From Marivirga arenosa (GTDB lineage: Bacteria; Bacteroidota; Bacteroidia; Cytophagales; Cyclobacteriaceae): 64,000 nucleotides of DNA. Below, one piece after another: positions 62,508 to 64,000 of this stretch (position 1 is its first letter; every line of letters begins with the position of its first letter). A program made the translations under genes and the position numbers. The stretch covers positions 434,001 to 498,000 of the forward strand of contig NZ_CP129970.2 in assembly GCF_030503895.2 (NCBI RefSeq), given 5' to 3'. Under the pieces are notes generated by a model. The model was not told the DNA's origin. It searched no databases and worked only from the letters and a program-made list of their open reading frames with translations.

Positions 62508-64000
62508 ATGTACATTTTAACTCCCCTGATCAACTTTTCAAAAGTTAGCAAAATACTCTTGTCTTTAGTAACCCTATTAATCTTTCAAAGTAGTTTCCTT
62601 ATTGCTCAAGACCGACCATTTATTACCGTTTGGCAAACGGATAATCCTGGAAGCAGTAACGACAACCAGATCACTATACCCGGCACAGGTACTGATTATT
62701 TAATTGAATGGGAAGAAGTAGGCAATGAAGCCAATAATAACGGTAGCGAAACCGGTACAGATACTCATACCATTACCTTTCCTTCTGCTGGTACTTATAG
62801 AGTGAAGATAAATGGAGATTTTAACCGAATCAATTTCAATAATCAAGGCGATGTACAAAAGATAACTGACATCGAGCAGTGGGGCGATATCAGCTGGTCA
62901 AGTTTTGAAAACGCTTTCTTTAACTGTGACAATCTACTTTATAGTGCTACGGATGCTCCCGATCTTAGCGGGGTAACCAACATGAGTCGTATGTTCGAAA
63001 ACACTAACCAATTCAATGGTGATATTGACAATTGGGATGTTTCCACTATCACCAACATGAATTACATGTTTCGATATGCCTACGCTTTCAATCAAAGTCT
63101 CAATAACTGGGATGTTTCATCGGTTGAATTAGCTTTTCATATGTTTGATGGAGCTGATCAATTTAACGGTGATATCACCGCATGGAATACTTCAAACATT
63201 AGAAGCTTCAGTAAAATGTTCCGTAATGCTTCCTCTTTTAATCAAGATATAAGCGGATGGTCAACCACTAGCGCCTTGTATATGATTTCTATGTTCGAAG
63301 GTGCTGAATCATTCAATGCAGATATTAGCAACTGGCAAACAGCAAATGTTCAAGAGATGACTCTTATGTTTTCTGGAGCTACTGCATTTGATGCCAATTT
63401 AGGAAATTGGGATATATCAAGCATCACGAACATGAGCAACATGCTAGATAATTCAGGTTTATCTACTGCAAACTATGATGCCATAATTACCGGATGGGCG
63501 GAAAATCAAGAAACACCGCAAGGAATCACATTAGGAGCTGCTAACTTAAACTATTGTAATTCTGCAGCAAGCAGAAATGACTTGATTAATACTTACGGAT
63601 GGACTATTCAGGATGGCACTAACGAGTGTAGCACAAACCTACCTTTTATTACCGTTTGGCAAACGGATAATCCTGGAAGCAGTAACGACAACCAGATCAC
63701 TATACCCGGCACAGGTACTGATTATTTAATTGAATGGGAAGAAGTAGGCAATGAAGCCAATAATAACGGTAGCGAAACCGGTACAGATACTCATACCATT
63801 ACCTTTCCTTCTGCTGGTACTTATAGAGTGAAGATAAATGGAGATTTTAACCGAATCAATTTCAATAATCAAGGCGATGTACAAAAGATAACTGACATCG
63901 AGCAGTGGGGCGATATCAGCTGGTCAAGTTTTGAAAACGCTTTCTTTAACTGTGACAATCTACTTTATAGTGCTACGGATGCTCCCGATCTTAGCGGGGT
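62508..64000 (+). CDS. BspA-like leucine-rich-repeat surface protein (3' end outside window)
   Basis: The frame begins at ATG 62508 and is still open at base 64000, giving 497 residues so far. A signal peptide ends near FLIAQ. Then comes a beta-rich segment (about 38-115; FITVWQTDNPGSSNDNQ, TITFPSAGTYRVKINGDFNR), followed by BspA/DUF285 repeats of about 25 residues: MSRMFENTNQFNGDIDNWDV, MNYMFRYAYAFNQSLNNWDV, MFRNASSFNQDISGWST and more. The repeat block ends with LSTANYDAIITGWAEN and a short cysteine-containing cap, then the whole unit starts again at about residue 379. It is likely a large surface or secreted protein of adhesin type; a T9SS sorting signal would lie beyond the window. Confidence 0.88.
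   Translation, partial: MYILTPLINFSKVSKILLSLVTLLIFQSSFLIAQDRPFITVWQTDNPGSSNDNQITIPGTGTDYLIEWEEVGNEANNNGSETGTDTHTITFPSAGTYRVKINGDFNRINFNNQGDVQKITDIEQWGDISWSSFENAFFNCDNLLYSATDAPDLSGVTNMSRMFENTNQFNGDIDNWDVSTITNMNYMFRYAYAFNQSLNNWDVSSVELAFHMFDGADQFNGDITAWNTSNIRSFSKMFRNASSFNQDISGWSTTSALYMISMFEGAESFNADISNWQTANVQEMTLMFSGATAFDANLGNWDISSITNMSNMLDNSGLSTANYDAIITGWAENQETPQGITLGAANLNYCNSAASRNDLINTYGWTIQDGTNECSTNLPFITVWQTDNPGSSNDNQITIPGTGTDYLIEWEEVGNEANNNGSETGTDTHTITFPSAGTYRVKINGDFNRINFNNQGDVQKITDIEQWGDISWSSFENAFFNCDNLLYSATDAPDLSG
62619..62974 (+). repeat. Direct repeat, copy A (BspA-like gene)
   Basis: Bases 62619-62974 are identical to 63645-64000 in my base-by-base reading. The period is 1026 bp, exactly 342 codons, so the frame is kept. 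It covers the beta-rich segment and the beginning of the leucine-rich repeats. Confidence 0.95.
63645..64000 (+). repeat. Direct repeat, copy B (continues past the window)
   Basis: Identical to copy A over all 356 visible bases. The identity starts at the conserved FITVWQ-coding region and has not ended at the window edge. Confidence 0.95.

Overview
The window is a chromosomal segment of an AT-rich (roughly one third G+C) member of the Bacteroidota, most likely a marine Cytophagales bacterium of the Marivirga type. The evidence is type IX secretion (T9SS) C-terminal sorting domains, many lipoproteins, a BtuB/BtuG-type B12 uptake pair, DUF1800/DUF1501, DUF5916, DUF3667 and DUF5522 proteins, promoters of the TTTG-N20-TAnnTTTG kind and several TTG starts. 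The genus is an inference; no rRNA or tRNA gene is present to fix it. I see no phage, insertion sequence, CRISPR array or tRNA.

1-8.2 kb: a truncated MG2/TonB-plug surface protein and a DUF5916 outer-membrane protein (minus strand), then two exported serine peptidases or hydrolases (S9 and proline-iminopeptidase type). 8.2-18.2 kb: a FecR-like lipoprotein, a glycogen branching enzyme of the eukaryotic kind, OsmC, a three-gene set (TPR, periplasmic binding-fold protein, membrane protein), CCA-adding enzyme, an etfB-etfA-bifunctional nuclease operon and a small TPR protein. 18.4-24.6 kb: an MFS transporter, then a consensus promoter and cobalamin riboswitch controlling a compact operon: BtuB-like receptor, BtuG-like propeller lipoprotein, acyl-CoA thioesterase and a 52-residue DUF5522 protein, followed by a DUF3667 protein.

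24.6-39.6 kb: a T9SS-exported LVIVD/PKD protein paired with MeaB, a CHASE2 protein paired with a FecR-like protein, a Crp/Fnr regulator divergent from a hemJ-SCO-cytochrome c operon, a membrane zincin, recA, an outer-membrane protein with a COG4324 aminopeptidase, a two-component system and an RluA-type pseudouridine synthase. 39.6-46.7 kb: a membrane-anchored MutS-like ATPase and a DUF1800-DUF1501-barrel-lipoprotein operon.

46.9-52.2 kb is the most interesting part: a small Cys-motif membrane protein, a di-haem MauG/MbnH-type enzyme, two different MbnP-type lipoproteins, a second MbnH-type enzyme and an outer-membrane protein with an N-terminal CxxC. It looks like a doubled MbnP/MbnH copper-handling system, with a long inverted repeat separating the two halves. 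52.3-64 kb: monomeric isocitrate dehydrogenase, a 28-residue membrane ORF, a PAS histidine kinase next to panB, an EamA transporter, topA, SixA, an arginase-family protein, and a truncated BspA-like surface protein containing a perfect in-frame direct repeat (at least 356 bp, period 1026 bp) that runs off the window.
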